Part shown: in pieces, positions 1-6,418 of the stretch
How positions within the stretch are numbered: position 1 is the first letter of the stretch
Layout of the letters: the number at the start of each line of letters is the position of its first letter
Assembly: GCF_002276045.1 (NCBI RefSeq)
Contig: NZ_NQMR01000095.1
Coordinates: 1 to 36,446 of the forward strand
Direction: 5' to 3'
DNA length: 36,446 nucleotides
Source of the DNA: Pseudoalteromonas sp. NBT06-2
GTDB lineage: Bacteria; Pseudomonadota; Gammaproteobacteria; Enterobacterales; Alteromonadaceae
The notes under the pieces: model-generated
The model's database searches: none
Told to the model about the DNA's origin: nothing
Seen by the model: only the letters and a program-made list of their open reading frames with translations
Translations under genes and position numbers: made by a program

Positions 1-21
1 TACGATTTAAATATAATATCT

Positions 22-97
22 GGGTGATTAGCTCAGTTGGGAGAGCATCGCCCTTACAAGGCGAGGGTCACTGGTTCAAGTCCAGTATCACCCACCA
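22..97 (+). tRNA. tRNA-Val(UAC) copy 1
   Basis: The cloverleaf is complete: acceptor GGGTGAT/ATCACCC, D stem GCTC/GAGC, anticodon stem TCGCC/GGCGA with loop CTTACAA (anticodon TAC), T stem ACTGG/CCAGT with loop TTCAAGT, discriminator A and an encoded CCA. It reads GUA and, by wobble, other valine codons. This is the first copy in the window; the 21 nt before it are unlike the later spacers. Confidence 0.97.
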
Positions 98-123
98 CTT
101 ATAAATAATAAAAATCGTAATCT

Positions 124-199
124 GGGTGATTAGCTCAGTTGGGAGAGCATCGCCCTTACAAGGCGAGGGTCACTGGTTCAAGTCCAGTATCACCCACCA
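124..199 (+). tRNA. tRNA-Val(UAC) copy 2
   Basis: Identical in sequence to copy 1, with encoded CCA. The 26-nt spacer before it ends in TCGTAATCT, the type shared by the spacers before copies 2-6. Confidence 0.97.
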
Positions 200-225
200 C
201 TTTTAAATAATAAAAATCGTAATCT

Positions 226-301
226 GGGTGATTAGCTCAGTTGGGAGAGCATCGCCCTTACAAGGCGAGGGTCACTGGTTCAAGTCCAGTATCACCCACC
301 A
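226..301 (+). tRNA. tRNA-Val(UAC) copy 3
   Basis: Identical to copy 1. The 26-nt spacer differs from the previous one at a single base (CTTTTAAAT against CTTATAAAT). Confidence 0.97.
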
Positions 302-327
302 CTTTTATATAATAAAAATCGTAATCT

Positions 328-403
328 GGGTGATTAGCTCAGTTGGGAGAGCATCGCCCTTACAAGGCGAGGGTCACTGGTTCAAGTCCAGTATCACCCA
401 CCA
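328..403 (+). tRNA. tRNA-Val(UAC) copy 4
   Basis: Identical to copy 1. The preceding 26-nt spacer carries one private change (CTTTTATAT). Confidence 0.97.
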
Positions 404-429
404 CTTTTAAATAATAAAAATCGTAATCT

Positions 430-505
430 GGGTGATTAGCTCAGTTGGGAGAGCATCGCCCTTACAAGGCGAGGGTCACTGGTTCAAGTCCAGTATCACC
501 CACCA
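430..505 (+). tRNA. tRNA-Val(UAC) copy 5
   Basis: Identical to copy 1. Its spacer is identical to the one before copy 3. Confidence 0.97.
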
Positions 506-531
506 CTTATAAATAATAAAAATCGTAATCT

Positions 532-607
532 GGGTGATTAGCTCAGTTGGGAGAGCATCGCCCTTACAAGGCGAGGGTCACTGGTTCAAGTCCAGTATCA
601 CCCACCA
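532..607 (+). tRNA. tRNA-Val(UAC) copy 6
   Basis: Identical to copy 1. Its spacer is identical to the one before copy 2. Confidence 0.97.
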
Positions 608-633
608 CTTATATTACACCATTATTTATATCT

Positions 634-709
634 GGGTGATTAGCTCAGTTGGGAGAGCATCGCCCTTACAAGGCGAGGGTCACTGGTTCAAGTCCAGTAT
701 CACCCACCA
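634..709 (+). tRNA. tRNA-Val(UAC) copy 7
   Basis: Identical to copy 1. The 26-nt spacer before it has a different sequence (CTTATATTACACC...) but the same length. This copy marks the change from the 102-bp to the 117-bp repeat unit. Confidence 0.97.
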
Positions 710-750
710 CTTATTATATTTAAAATACATTCTACTCGTTATATCAAATT

Positions 751-826
751 GGGTGATTAGCTCAGTTGGGAGAGCATCGCCCTTACAAGGCGAGGGTCAC
801 TGGTTCAAGTCCAGTATCACCCACCA
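751..826 (+). tRNA. tRNA-Val(UAC) copy 8
   Basis: Identical to copy 1 and first of the 117-bp group. The 41-nt spacer contains TACATTCTACTCGTTATATC; its first few bases (CTTATTATA) differ from later spacers of this type. Confidence 0.97.
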
Positions 827-867
827 TTTATAATATTTAAAATACATTCTACTCGTTATATCAAATT

Positions 868-943
868 GGGTGATTAGCTCAGTTGGGAGAGCATCGCCCT
901 TACAAGGCGAGGGTCACTGGTTCAAGTCCAGTATCACCCACCA
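868..943 (+). tRNA. tRNA-Val(UAC) copy 9
   Basis: Identical to copy 1. The 41-nt spacer begins TTTATAATA and is the same before copies 9-13. Confidence 0.97.
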
Positions 944-984
944 TTTATAATATTTAAAATACATTCTACTCGTTATATCAAATT

Positions 985-1060
985 GGGTGATTAGCTCAGT
1001 TGGGAGAGCATCGCCCTTACAAGGCGAGGGTCACTGGTTCAAGTCCAGTATCACCCACCA
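985..1060 (+). tRNA. tRNA-Val(UAC) copy 10
   Basis: Identical to copy 1; preceded by the common 41-nt spacer. Confidence 0.97.
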
Positions 1061-1101
1061 TTTATAATATTTAAAATACATTCTACTCGTTATATCAAAT
1101 T

Positions 1102-1177
1102 GGGTGATTAGCTCAGTTGGGAGAGCATCGCCCTTACAAGGCGAGGGTCACTGGTTCAAGTCCAGTATCACCCACCA
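1102..1177 (+). tRNA. tRNA-Val(UAC) copy 11
   Basis: Identical to copy 1; preceded by the common 41-nt spacer. Confidence 0.97.
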
Positions 1178-1218
1178 TTTATAATATTTAAAATACATTC
1201 TACTCGTTATATCAAATT

Positions 1219-1294
1219 GGGTGATTAGCTCAGTTGGGAGAGCATCGCCCTTACAAGGCGAGGGTCACTGGTTCAAGTCCAGTATCACCCACCA
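1219..1294 (+). tRNA. tRNA-Val(UAC) copy 12
   Basis: Identical to copy 1; preceded by the common 41-nt spacer. Confidence 0.97.
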
Positions 1295-1335
1295 TTTATA
1301 ATATTTAAAATACATTCTACTCGTTATATCAAATT

Positions 1336-1411
1336 GGGTGATTAGCTCAGTTGGGAGAGCATCGCCCTTACAAGGCGAGGGTCACTGGTTCAAGTCCAGT
1401 ATCACCCACCA
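1336..1411 (+). tRNA. tRNA-Val(UAC) copy 13
   Basis: Identical to copy 1; preceded by the common 41-nt spacer. Last member of the 117-bp group. Confidence 0.97.
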
Positions 1412-1437
1412 TTTTGATAAAACAAAACAGATTATGT

Positions 1438-1513
1438 GGGTGATTAGCTCAGTTGGGAGAGCATCGCCCTTACAAGGCGAGGGTCACTGGTTCAAGTCCA
1501 GTATCACCCACCA
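1438..1513 (+). tRNA. tRNA-Val(UAC) copy 14, last of the array
   Basis: Identical to copy 1, but with a unique 26-nt spacer before it. Its 5' leader ATTATGT can pair with its 3' trailer ACATAAT, which would lengthen the acceptor stem in the precursor. No U-tract terminator is visible just downstream. Confidence 0.97.
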
Positions 1514-1626
1514 CATAATGTAATCAGCTAATATCCTATTAATTCTCACATCATCATATAAATTCGATATTAAAACTACACTACTATCAAAAAATAGCCA
1601 CTTAATTGAAATAAAATTAATATCAC
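1514..1626. other. AT-rich spacer between tRNA array and next promoter
   Basis: No gene, tRNA or convincing intrinsic terminator is seen here. It separates the last tRNA from the promoter of the response-regulator-like gene. Confidence 0.6.
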
Positions 1627-1655
1627 TTGTCAGTTGCAGATCTGTTTAATATATT
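1627..1655 (+). promoter_or_regulatory. Sigma70-type promoter of the TPR response-regulator gene
   Basis: A -35 box TTGTCA (1627-1632) and a -10 box TATATT (1650-1655) are separated by exactly 17 nt, each one base from consensus. Transcription would begin near 1662, about 70 nt before the ATG at 1734. An inverted repeat overlaps the -10 box and the start region. Confidence 0.65.
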
Positions 1656-1682
1656 CATAGTTACACTCTGTGAATATATTAA
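1646..1682. promoter_or_regulatory. 12-bp perfect inverted repeat, operator-like
   Basis: TTAATATATTCA (1646-1657) and TGAATATATTAA (1671-1682) are perfect inverted copies separated by 13 nt, across the -10 box and the predicted start. The position suits a repressor site. The right half-site recurs at 1718-1729 through the 47-bp duplication. The arms are AT-rich, so chance or cruciform formation are alternatives. Confidence 0.5.
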
Positions 1683-1764
1683 TTAAATGATAGATAAAAC
1701 GTTTAATAAAACTAAAGTGAATATATTAATTAAATGATAGATAAAACGTTTAATAAAACTAAAG
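1671..1764. repeat. Perfect 47-bp tandem duplication at the gene start
   Basis: Copies at 1671-1717 and 1718-1764 are identical and adjacent. Each holds the operator-like half-site, an ATG and the next nine codons. Since 47 is not a multiple of three, translation from the first ATG (1687) leaves the gene frame and stops after 16 codons at a TGA (1735-1737) overlapping the second ATG (1734-1736). Confidence 0.95.
1687..1737 (+). CDS. 16-codon leader ORF created by the duplication
   Basis: Reading from the first ATG gives MIDKTFNKTKVNILIK and then TGA. Its first eleven residues are the same as those of the following gene because the DNA is duplicated. The stop overlaps the next ATG (ATGA), the usual arrangement for translational coupling. 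Neither ATG has a good Shine-Dalgarno sequence. Whether it is translated is unknown; it may be only a by-product of the duplication. Confidence 0.35.
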   Translation: MIDKTFNKTKVNILIK

Positions 1765-3359
1765 TATTGATCATTGATGATCAACCTTTAGCACAAAGCT
1801 ATATGAAACAATCTCTAGAAAGTATCGGCTTTAGAGATCTTATTTGTGCTGAACGCGCACAAACAGCTTTACGCTTATGTCAGGCTAGTAAATTCGATTT
1901 GATTTTGTGTTCATTTAATTTAGGACGAGATAAAGACGGTTATCACTTATATGAAGAACTTAAAAATAAGAAACTAGTAAAACATACCACTGGATTTATA
2001 TTTATTAGTGCTGAAACCAACTCTGAATTAGTTCATAGTGTAATTGAATTACAACCAGATGACTTCCTAGCCAAACCTTTTTCGCAAAAAGAACTTAGTT
2101 CAAGAATTGAGAAAATTTTAAATAGAAAAACAACTTTAGCTCAAATTTATGACTTCATTGATGATGAAAACGATTCAAAAGCTTTAAAAGTAATTCAGTC
2201 TAAACTCGCTTCGACCAAAGTATCAAATTACACCCCTATCCTTTTAAGATTAAAAGGAGAACTATTACTAAAACTCAAGCAATTTGCTGAAGCTAAAGAA
2301 TTCTTTAAATCTGTATTAGGGATCCAAAAATTTACTTGGGCTAAAATTGGACTTGTTGAATCTCTGATTGCAAATAGTGAATTTAAATTTGCACAAAATT
2401 TACTCGAATCAATGCTAGAACGACCGGAAACAAGATTAGTTTCATATGACCTATTAAGTAAATTAGAACTTCAGCTTAAAAACTACGATAACGCACAAGA
2501 TTATTTAATTGGTGCGACACAAATGTCTCCTAGAAATATTCATAGACAACTCAAGTTAGTCAATGTAGCACGCTTAAATCATGATTATGAAAATAACTAT
2601 TCCGCTAATCGTAATATTTTAAAGTTTGCAAAAAACTCTATTCATGATCACCCTAATATTTATTTAAATGTTGCCAGAGCAGGCGTTGATTACGCATTAA
2701 CAACAGATCAAACTGAATTAGTTGCGCGACTAACAAGGCAATCAAGTGAGTGTTTAAATGAATTAAAGATGCAATTTCCTGATGTTGATACGCAAGAGCA
2801 ACTCGATATTCTACATGCCCGAATTCACTACCTTAAAGATGAAAGGGAAAAAGCGATTGCGCTAATTAACCAACTTGACAATGAAGATGATCCTATTAAA
2901 TCTATTGATGATGCACTTGATAAAGCTAAAGCATTACATGAACTTGGCTTTCATCATAAGGCGAGTATACTTTTTGATAAAATCAATCAACATTGCTTAA
3001 AGTATAAACTAGGAGATGAAACATTTTTAGCCTACATCGCTCAAGAACAACAAGAAAGAGATGAAATCAAGCGAGGTCCTCGTGAACTCAATAATAATGC
3101 AGTGGAACAATATCAGAAAGGCCAATTTTCAAAAGCGATTGTAACATTTTCTCAAGCATTTAGAGTTATGCCAAAAAATACCAGCATCGCACTTAATTTA
3201 TTACAAAGCATGATCAATGCATCAAAATCTGGAGAGAGTTTCAATTCTGTTCTAATTGAAAAATGTAACAAAGCCATAGAATCCGAAAATCTTGATGATG
3301 AACAACAACAAAGGTTTAATAAATTGAAAGAACAACTACCAGCAAGTTTTCACCAATAG
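1734..3359 (+). CDS. CheY-like receiver plus TPR protein, phospho-acceptor lost
   Basis: This 541-residue protein has an N-terminal receiver-type domain (about residues 9-130) followed by TPR-like helical repeats (about 160-340 and 440-540). The receiver keeps the acidic pair D15-D16, the switch Ser in FIFISAE (about 93) and the conserved Lys in LAKPFS (about 115). The usual phospho-acceptor Asp is replaced by Ser60 (DLILCSFNLG, where related receivers have CDYNLG), so ordinary phosphorylation is unlikely. No DNA-binding or enzymatic output domain is seen, so TPR-mediated protein contacts are the likely output. It starts at the second ATG of a 47-bp duplication. It has its own promoter and is followed by a repeat element and a terminator. 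The partner and pathway are unknown. Confidence 0.85.
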   Translation: MIDKTFNKTKVLIIDDQPLAQSYMKQSLESIGFRDLICAERAQTALRLCQASKFDLILCSFNLGRDKDGYHLYEELKNKKLVKHTTGFIFISAETNSELVHSVIELQPDDFLAKPFSQKELSSRIEKILNRKTTLAQIYDFIDDENDSKALKVIQSKLASTKVSNYTPILLRLKGELLLKLKQFAEAKEFFKSVLGIQKFTWAKIGLVESLIANSEFKFAQNLLESMLERPETRLVSYDLLSKLELQLKNYDNAQDYLIGATQMSPRNIHRQLKLVNVARLNHDYENNYSANRNILKFAKNSIHDHPNIYLNVARAGVDYALTTDQTELVARLTRQSSECLNELKMQFPDVDTQEQLDILHARIHYLKDEREKAIALINQLDNEDDPIKSIDDALDKAKALHELGFHHKASILFDKINQHCLKYKLGDETFLAYIAQEQQERDEIKRGPRELNNNAVEQYQKGQFSKAIVTFSQAFRVMPKNTSIALNLLQSMINASKSGESFNSVLIEKCNKAIESENLDDEQQQRFNKLKEQLPASFHQ

Positions 3360-3384
3360 CAAAGGTTCAAAGACACCCAATATC

Positions 3385-3547
3385 TATACCCAAGCTACTT
3401 GGAAATGCATGATTTCAGCGGGAGTTTAAATGGTCAAATACAAGGTATTTATTGCCGGTAATGGTTATTCCCTTATCAACATAAATAACGCGGTAGTTAA
3501 CCATTTAAAACCCGCCCGTAGGGAATTTATCAAGTGGCTTGGGTATA
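3385..3547. repeat. MITE-like inverted-repeat element (163 bp)
   Basis: The ends TATACCCAAGCTACTTG (3385-3401) and CAAGTGGCTTGGGTATA (3531-3547) are inverted copies with one mismatch. Inside, GCGGGAGTTTAAATGGT pairs imperfectly with ACCATTTAAAACCCGC, so the whole element could fold into a long hairpin. It has no coding potential. Compact non-coding elements of this kind are common between genes in Alteromonadales; copy number elsewhere cannot be seen here. Confidence 0.6.
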
Positions 3548-3551
3548 TATA

Positions 3552-3586
3552 AAAAATAGGTCTATCATCATAATTGACCTATTTTT
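3552..3586. terminator. Bidirectional intrinsic terminator
   Basis: AAAAATAGGTC (3552-3562) and GACCTATTTTT (3576-3586) form a perfect 11-bp stem with a 13-nt loop, giving a T-run on either strand. It lies between the convergent TPR response-regulator gene and the pseudoazurin gene. Confidence 0.8.
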
Positions 3587-3599
3587 ATGAAAAACCTCT

Positions 3600-4037
3600 T
3601 TAATTTACTTTTTTAAAATAGTTATCCATTCGCTCTTTATTCATTACGACGCTAGATTTAGCTGCTTGCCAATCTTTTTTTGCATCAGCTAAATTCACAG
3701 CATTACCCACTTGAACTAACCCAACCATACCCAAAACTGTATGAGGTAAGCACTTATATAAATAAACTCCTTGCGTATCAAATGTTACTTTTGTTGCTTT
3801 TCCAAAAGGTGTCATAAATGTTTTTGCGCCATCAGGTACTGAGAATGATTGGGCATTGTGAGTAGCGTCAGATGGAATAAAATTAATCACATCTCCTTTT
3901 TGAATTTTTATATAGCCAGGTTCCATCACCATCGTTGCGCCATTTTCGCCTGAAGTCACCAGATTTACGGTATGTTCAGCTGCATTTACTTGCGTTATTC
4001 CAAGACTCAAAACAAATGATATTGTTAGTTTATTCAT
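3600..4037 (-). CDS. Pseudoazurin (type 1 blue copper protein)
   Basis: This 145-residue periplasmic cupredoxin starts with a signal peptide (predicted cleavage after ITQVNAA, residue 20). The four type 1 copper ligands are visible: His60 (DATHNAQS), then Cys96, His99 and Met104 in YKCLPHTVLGMVG, with the spacing typical of pseudoazurins. Such proteins shuttle electrons in the periplasm, classically to nitrite or nitrous oxide reductase, but no denitrification gene is nearby. A strong AGGAGAGG ribosome site precedes the ATG. It is divergent from the Ni-SOD gene group with only 103 bp between them, so the two units may share regulation. Confidence 0.92.
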   Translation of the reverse strand: MNKLTISFVLSLGITQVNAAEHTVNLVTSGENGATMVMEPGYIKIQKGDVINFIPSDATHNAQSFSVPDGAKTFMTPFGKATKVTFDTQGVYLYKCLPHTVLGMVGLVQVGNAVNLADAKKDWQAAKSSVVMNKERMDNYFKKVN

Positions 4038-4140
4038 TTTCCTCTCCTAAAATTTTCATTCAAAAAACGAGTTATTACTTTACATTTACAAACAAAACTA
4101 ATATAAATACAAATCATTACCATTACAAGAAAGTAATTCA

Positions 4141-4569
4141 ATGGAAAACTGGCAATCTTTGATGAAAACAGGAAACGCATTTTTTGAACAATGCGCCTGG
4201 TTTGATGCACAATACTATTATCAAAATGCAATTAGTCATATTGAAGCGCTTTGGCCTAGTGATCCTCAGAATATTCAATTATTACTAGGTTGGATTTCAG
4301 GCATGCATAATCTTTCAGCATTATTTGAGATACAGGGTGACTTTCAAAGTGCCTTACATTATTTAAAAACACCTCATGAACATATGTTGAGTATTTCACA
4401 AGACGATTCTCAAACTGAAACGATGCAGCTAATTGCATTAAGAGCTCTAAAAATAACACTTACACCATTATTAGAGTTTTCGAAAGATCATCCTATTTGT
4501 GATCCTTGCTTGGAATCTCTGCATGCAGCAGAAGACATCATGAATTCGTCTCAACCCATTATTCATTAA
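4141..4569 (+). CDS. Small TPR-like protein heading the Ni-SOD group
   Basis: This 142-residue soluble protein has helical TPR-like repeats (about residues 5-40 and 52-85) and a C-terminal CDPC motif preceded by a His (DHPICDPCLESLH, about 116-128). It has no signal peptide or membrane segment. It is the first gene of a plus-strand group with the small HPGHDH membrane protein, sodN and sodX, with gaps of 2-16 bp between its members. A role in Ni-SOD assembly or metal handling is guessed from position and the Cys pair; the family was not recognised. No good ribosome site is seen before the ATG. Confidence 0.75.
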   Translation: MENWQSLMKTGNAFFEQCAWFDAQYYYQNAISHIEALWPSDPQNIQLLLGWISGMHNLSALFEIQGDFQSALHYLKTPHEHMLSISQDDSQTETMQLIALRALKITLTPLLEFSKDHPICDPCLESLHAAEDIMNSSQPIIH

Positions 4570-4585
4570 ATTAAAGGAATCTAAA

Positions 4586-4786
4586 GTGAAAAACAAAAAA
4601 ATCATACCGTTATTATTAGGTAGTGCAGCATTTACTTCACAAGCTGTATTCGCTCACCCAGGACATGATCATAATGCTGCCTCATCAAATTTAATACATT
4701 TACTTTGGATTGCACCTGCTCTTATTGCAGTTGGTTTGATCGCATATAAGTTAGTGAACAAAAACAAACAAGCTAAAAAGGATTAA
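4586..4786 (+). CDS. Small exported membrane protein with HPGHDH motif
   Basis: This 66-residue protein has a signal peptide-like start (about residues 1-23, ending VFAHPG), a His-rich HPGHDH stretch just after it, one transmembrane helix (about 37-58) and a short basic tail. GTG is the start codon, preceded by AAAGGA. The histidine cluster next to the likely cleavage site could bind Cu or Ni outside the membrane. It lies between the TPR protein and sodN, 2 bp before sodN. The function is inferred from context only. Confidence 0.75.
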   Translation: MKNKKIIPLLLGSAAFTSQAVFAHPGHDHNAASSNLIHLLWIAPALIAVGLIAYKLVNKNKQAKKD

Positions 4787-4788
4787 TC

Positions 4789-5289
4789 ATGTTATTTAAT
4801 TTAGTTCATAAACTAGATAATAAATTCAATTTTTCAACTGCGTCTGCACATTGTGATATTCCATGTAAAATATATGATCCAATTTCAGCTCAAATCGCAG
4901 TATTAACGATGATCCGTATGGTTGACTTGTTAAATGAGATAAATGATAAAGCAGATTTAACACCAAACGATCAAGCACAATTTAGTCGCTTACTGAATCA
5001 AAAAGAAGAACACGGTAATAAAGTAAAAGAAGAAATCCGTATTATCTGGGGTGATTATATCAAGCAACCTCAATTAGATAAATTTCCTGAGTTACATGAA
5101 TTAACTCATAGCATTATGCTTGCAACTTCAAAAGCGAAACAGCATATAGATAAAGATGCGACATTAGATTTATTAACAAAAGTAAATCGATTTGCTGAAA
5201 TTTTTTGGATTACTAAAGGTGTTAAAACATTTACAGCAGTATGCCCTTACCCTCCAGCTCAAACACTTGTTTATCCTAAATTAAATTAA
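4789..5289 (+). CDS. sodN: Nickel superoxide dismutase precursor
   Basis: The 166-residue product dismutates superoxide to oxygen and hydrogen peroxide using Ni. After a 20-residue propeptide ending STASA comes HCDIPCKIYDP, the Ni-hook motif HCxxPCxxY. In the known enzyme His1, Cys2 and Cys6 of the mature chain bind Ni, and the propeptide must be removed to free the His1 amine; here these are residues 21, 22 and 26. The rest is the expected four-helix bundle, and the mature chain would be 146 residues. Position 7 of the hook is Lys instead of the more usual Gly. A good AAGGA site precedes the ATG. The cleaving peptidase is encoded next, 13 bp downstream. Confidence 0.95.
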   Translation: MLFNLVHKLDNKFNFSTASAHCDIPCKIYDPISAQIAVLTMIRMVDLLNEINDKADLTPNDQAQFSRLLNQKEEHGNKVKEEIRIIWGDYIKQPQLDKFPELHELTHSIMLATSKAKQHIDKDATLDLLTKVNRFAEIFWITKGVKTFTAVCPYPPAQTLVYPKLN

Positions 5290-5302
5290 ATATATTTAAT
5301 TT

Positions 5303-5599
5303 ATGGGTGTTAAATTAATACGGATCACGGGGCACAGTATGTCGCCCCATATACCTGATAAAAGTTATGCTTTAATACATACTTGGTTGAACATATTTAA
5401 ACCTAAACTGGGTGATATATTGCTTTTTAATCACGTAAAATATGGAAGCATAATAAAAACCTTAGCTCATAAAGATAAACAAGGTTTTTATTGGTTTAAC
5501 GGGGAAAATAAACAAAGTGTGTCTATGGCTGAAATAGGCCCCATCTCGAAAAAGCAAATTCAGGGGAAGGTGTGTATTACTTTGTCGGCCAATCGTTGA
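5303..5599 (+). CDS. sodX: Ni-SOD maturation peptidase, S26 family
   Basis: This 98-residue protein is a short S26 (signal peptidase-like) protease of the type paired with sodN. Ser12 in GHSMSP is the predicted nucleophile and Lys52 (GSIIKTL) the general base. There is no obvious membrane anchor. Its expected substrate is the SodN propeptide, cut before His21. It follows sodN closely, and its 3' end overlaps the convergent DUF2919 gene by 23 bp. No clear ribosome site precedes the ATG, so translation may be coupled to sodN. Confidence 0.9.
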   Translation: MGVKLIRITGHSMSPHIPDKSYALIHTWLNIFKPKLGDILLFNHVKYGSIIKTLAHKDKQGFYWFNGENKQSVSMAEIGPISKKQIQGKVCITLSANR

Positions 5600-6071
5600 A
5601 AAAAATAGGTAAATATTTACTACGTAGTAAATAAAATAGCACCCAAGAAACTAATAACAATTGGATTGCAAGAAAACCTGAAAATTGAAAATAATGACTT
5701 TTTGCTTGAATTAATAGCCAAGCCAAATCCAGTAAGCAACATAAAATGAGTGGTGCTTTCATAAACTTCCACAATTTTGCTAATTTAGGATTACTATTTG
5801 GCCGCCTTAGAGAAAATATCACAGCAGGTAGTAAAGCTAATGTACCTATGATCAAAGCAATAAAAAAATCATTTTTATTGCGATAAAATAACGACATCAA
5901 ATCCAAATCAGGACGTCTAGATACAGCTGAAAAAATCCAAATAATATAAGTACGTAATAAAATAAGAAAAGTAAAACTTAACGCGATAGGTGCACGATAT
6001 GCACCATACTTATCCCAAAGCTCAGGTCCAAAATGCACTTTTAACCTCCTTGATTTTTCATATAAAAACAT
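5577..6071 (-). CDS. DUF2919-like inner-membrane protein
   Basis: This 164-residue protein has about four hydrophobic segments (about residues 28-50, 70-86, 107-122 and 131-148) and a basic, polar N terminus. It resembles the DUF2919 (YfeZ-like) membrane proteins of gammaproteobacteria, whose function is not known. It follows the DUF3392 gene on the same strand with a 2-bp gap. The 3' end overlaps sodX on the opposite strand. Confidence 0.7.
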   Translation of the reverse strand: MFLYEKSRRLKVHFGPELWDKYGAYRAPIALSFTFLILLRTYIIWIFSAVSRRPDLDLMSLFYRNKNDFFIALIIGTLALLPAVIFSLRRPNSNPKLAKLWKFMKAPLILCCLLDLAWLLIQAKSHYFQFSGFLAIQLLLVSWVLFYLLRSKYLPIFFNDWPTK

Positions 6072-6073
6072 CT

Positions 6074-6418
6074 CTAAATTTGATTTTTTCTATCAGCTAA
6101 AATACCTAAAATAATAAAAGCCACCAGCAGCAACCAAGGCATATATAATTTACCAAATACTAATAGCAGCTTAATCATTAATGGAGTGACAAATAAAGTT
6201 AAAGCACCAAAGCCAAAAGCCGTTACAATAATAAATATCATAGTACGAATTATAAAGTGTTTTCTGGCAAATAATCGCTTAATAAACTTATTTAAATCAT
6301 TAGCGTAAAGCGCAATTAAACAAACTATTATTGTAAGCGCTATTTGACTTAAATGGGGTAAAAGCCAGACCGCAAGCTGGTTTGATACCCCATTAAAAAA
6401 AACAATCACATTATTCAT
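6074..6418 (-). CDS. DUF3392-like membrane protein
   Basis: This 114-residue hydrophobic protein has three membrane segments (about residues 22-42, 56-80 and 90-108). It resembles DUF3392 proteins found beside ligA in related bacteria. Its ATG overlaps the ligA stop (ATGA), so it is translationally coupled to ligA. The function is unknown. Confidence 0.7.
   Translation of the reverse strand: MNNVIVFFNGVSNQLAVWLLPHLSQIALTIIVCLIALYANDLNKFIKRLFARKHFIIRTMIFIIVTAFGFGALTLFVTPLMIKLLLVFGKLYMPWLLLVAFIILGILADRKNQI

Larger units (their letters stand above)
22..1513 (+). repeat. Tandem array of 14 tRNA-Val(UAC) genes
   Basis: Fourteen identical 76-nt tRNA-Val genes lie head to tail. Copies 1-7 are separated by 26-nt spacers (102-bp period), copies 7-13 by 41-nt spacers (117-bp period), and copies 13-14 by an unrelated 26-nt spacer. 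Within each group the spacers are nearly identical, which indicates stepwise tandem duplication of tRNA plus spacer from at least two founder units. Only 21 nt precede copy 1, and they differ from the other spacers, so the promoter and perhaps more copies lie left of the window. Short open frames running through the tRNAs are not genes. Confidence 0.95.

Noticed and set aside
22..1513. CRISPR-like appearance of regular repeats and spacers
   Set aside because: The repeats are 76-nt tRNAs with full cloverleaf and CCA, and the spacers are nearly identical, not unique.
228..1523. Short open frames repeating MISSVGRASPLQGEGHWFKSS
   Set aside because: They are read-through of the tRNA-Val genes and their spacers; the repetition is explained by the tRNA array.
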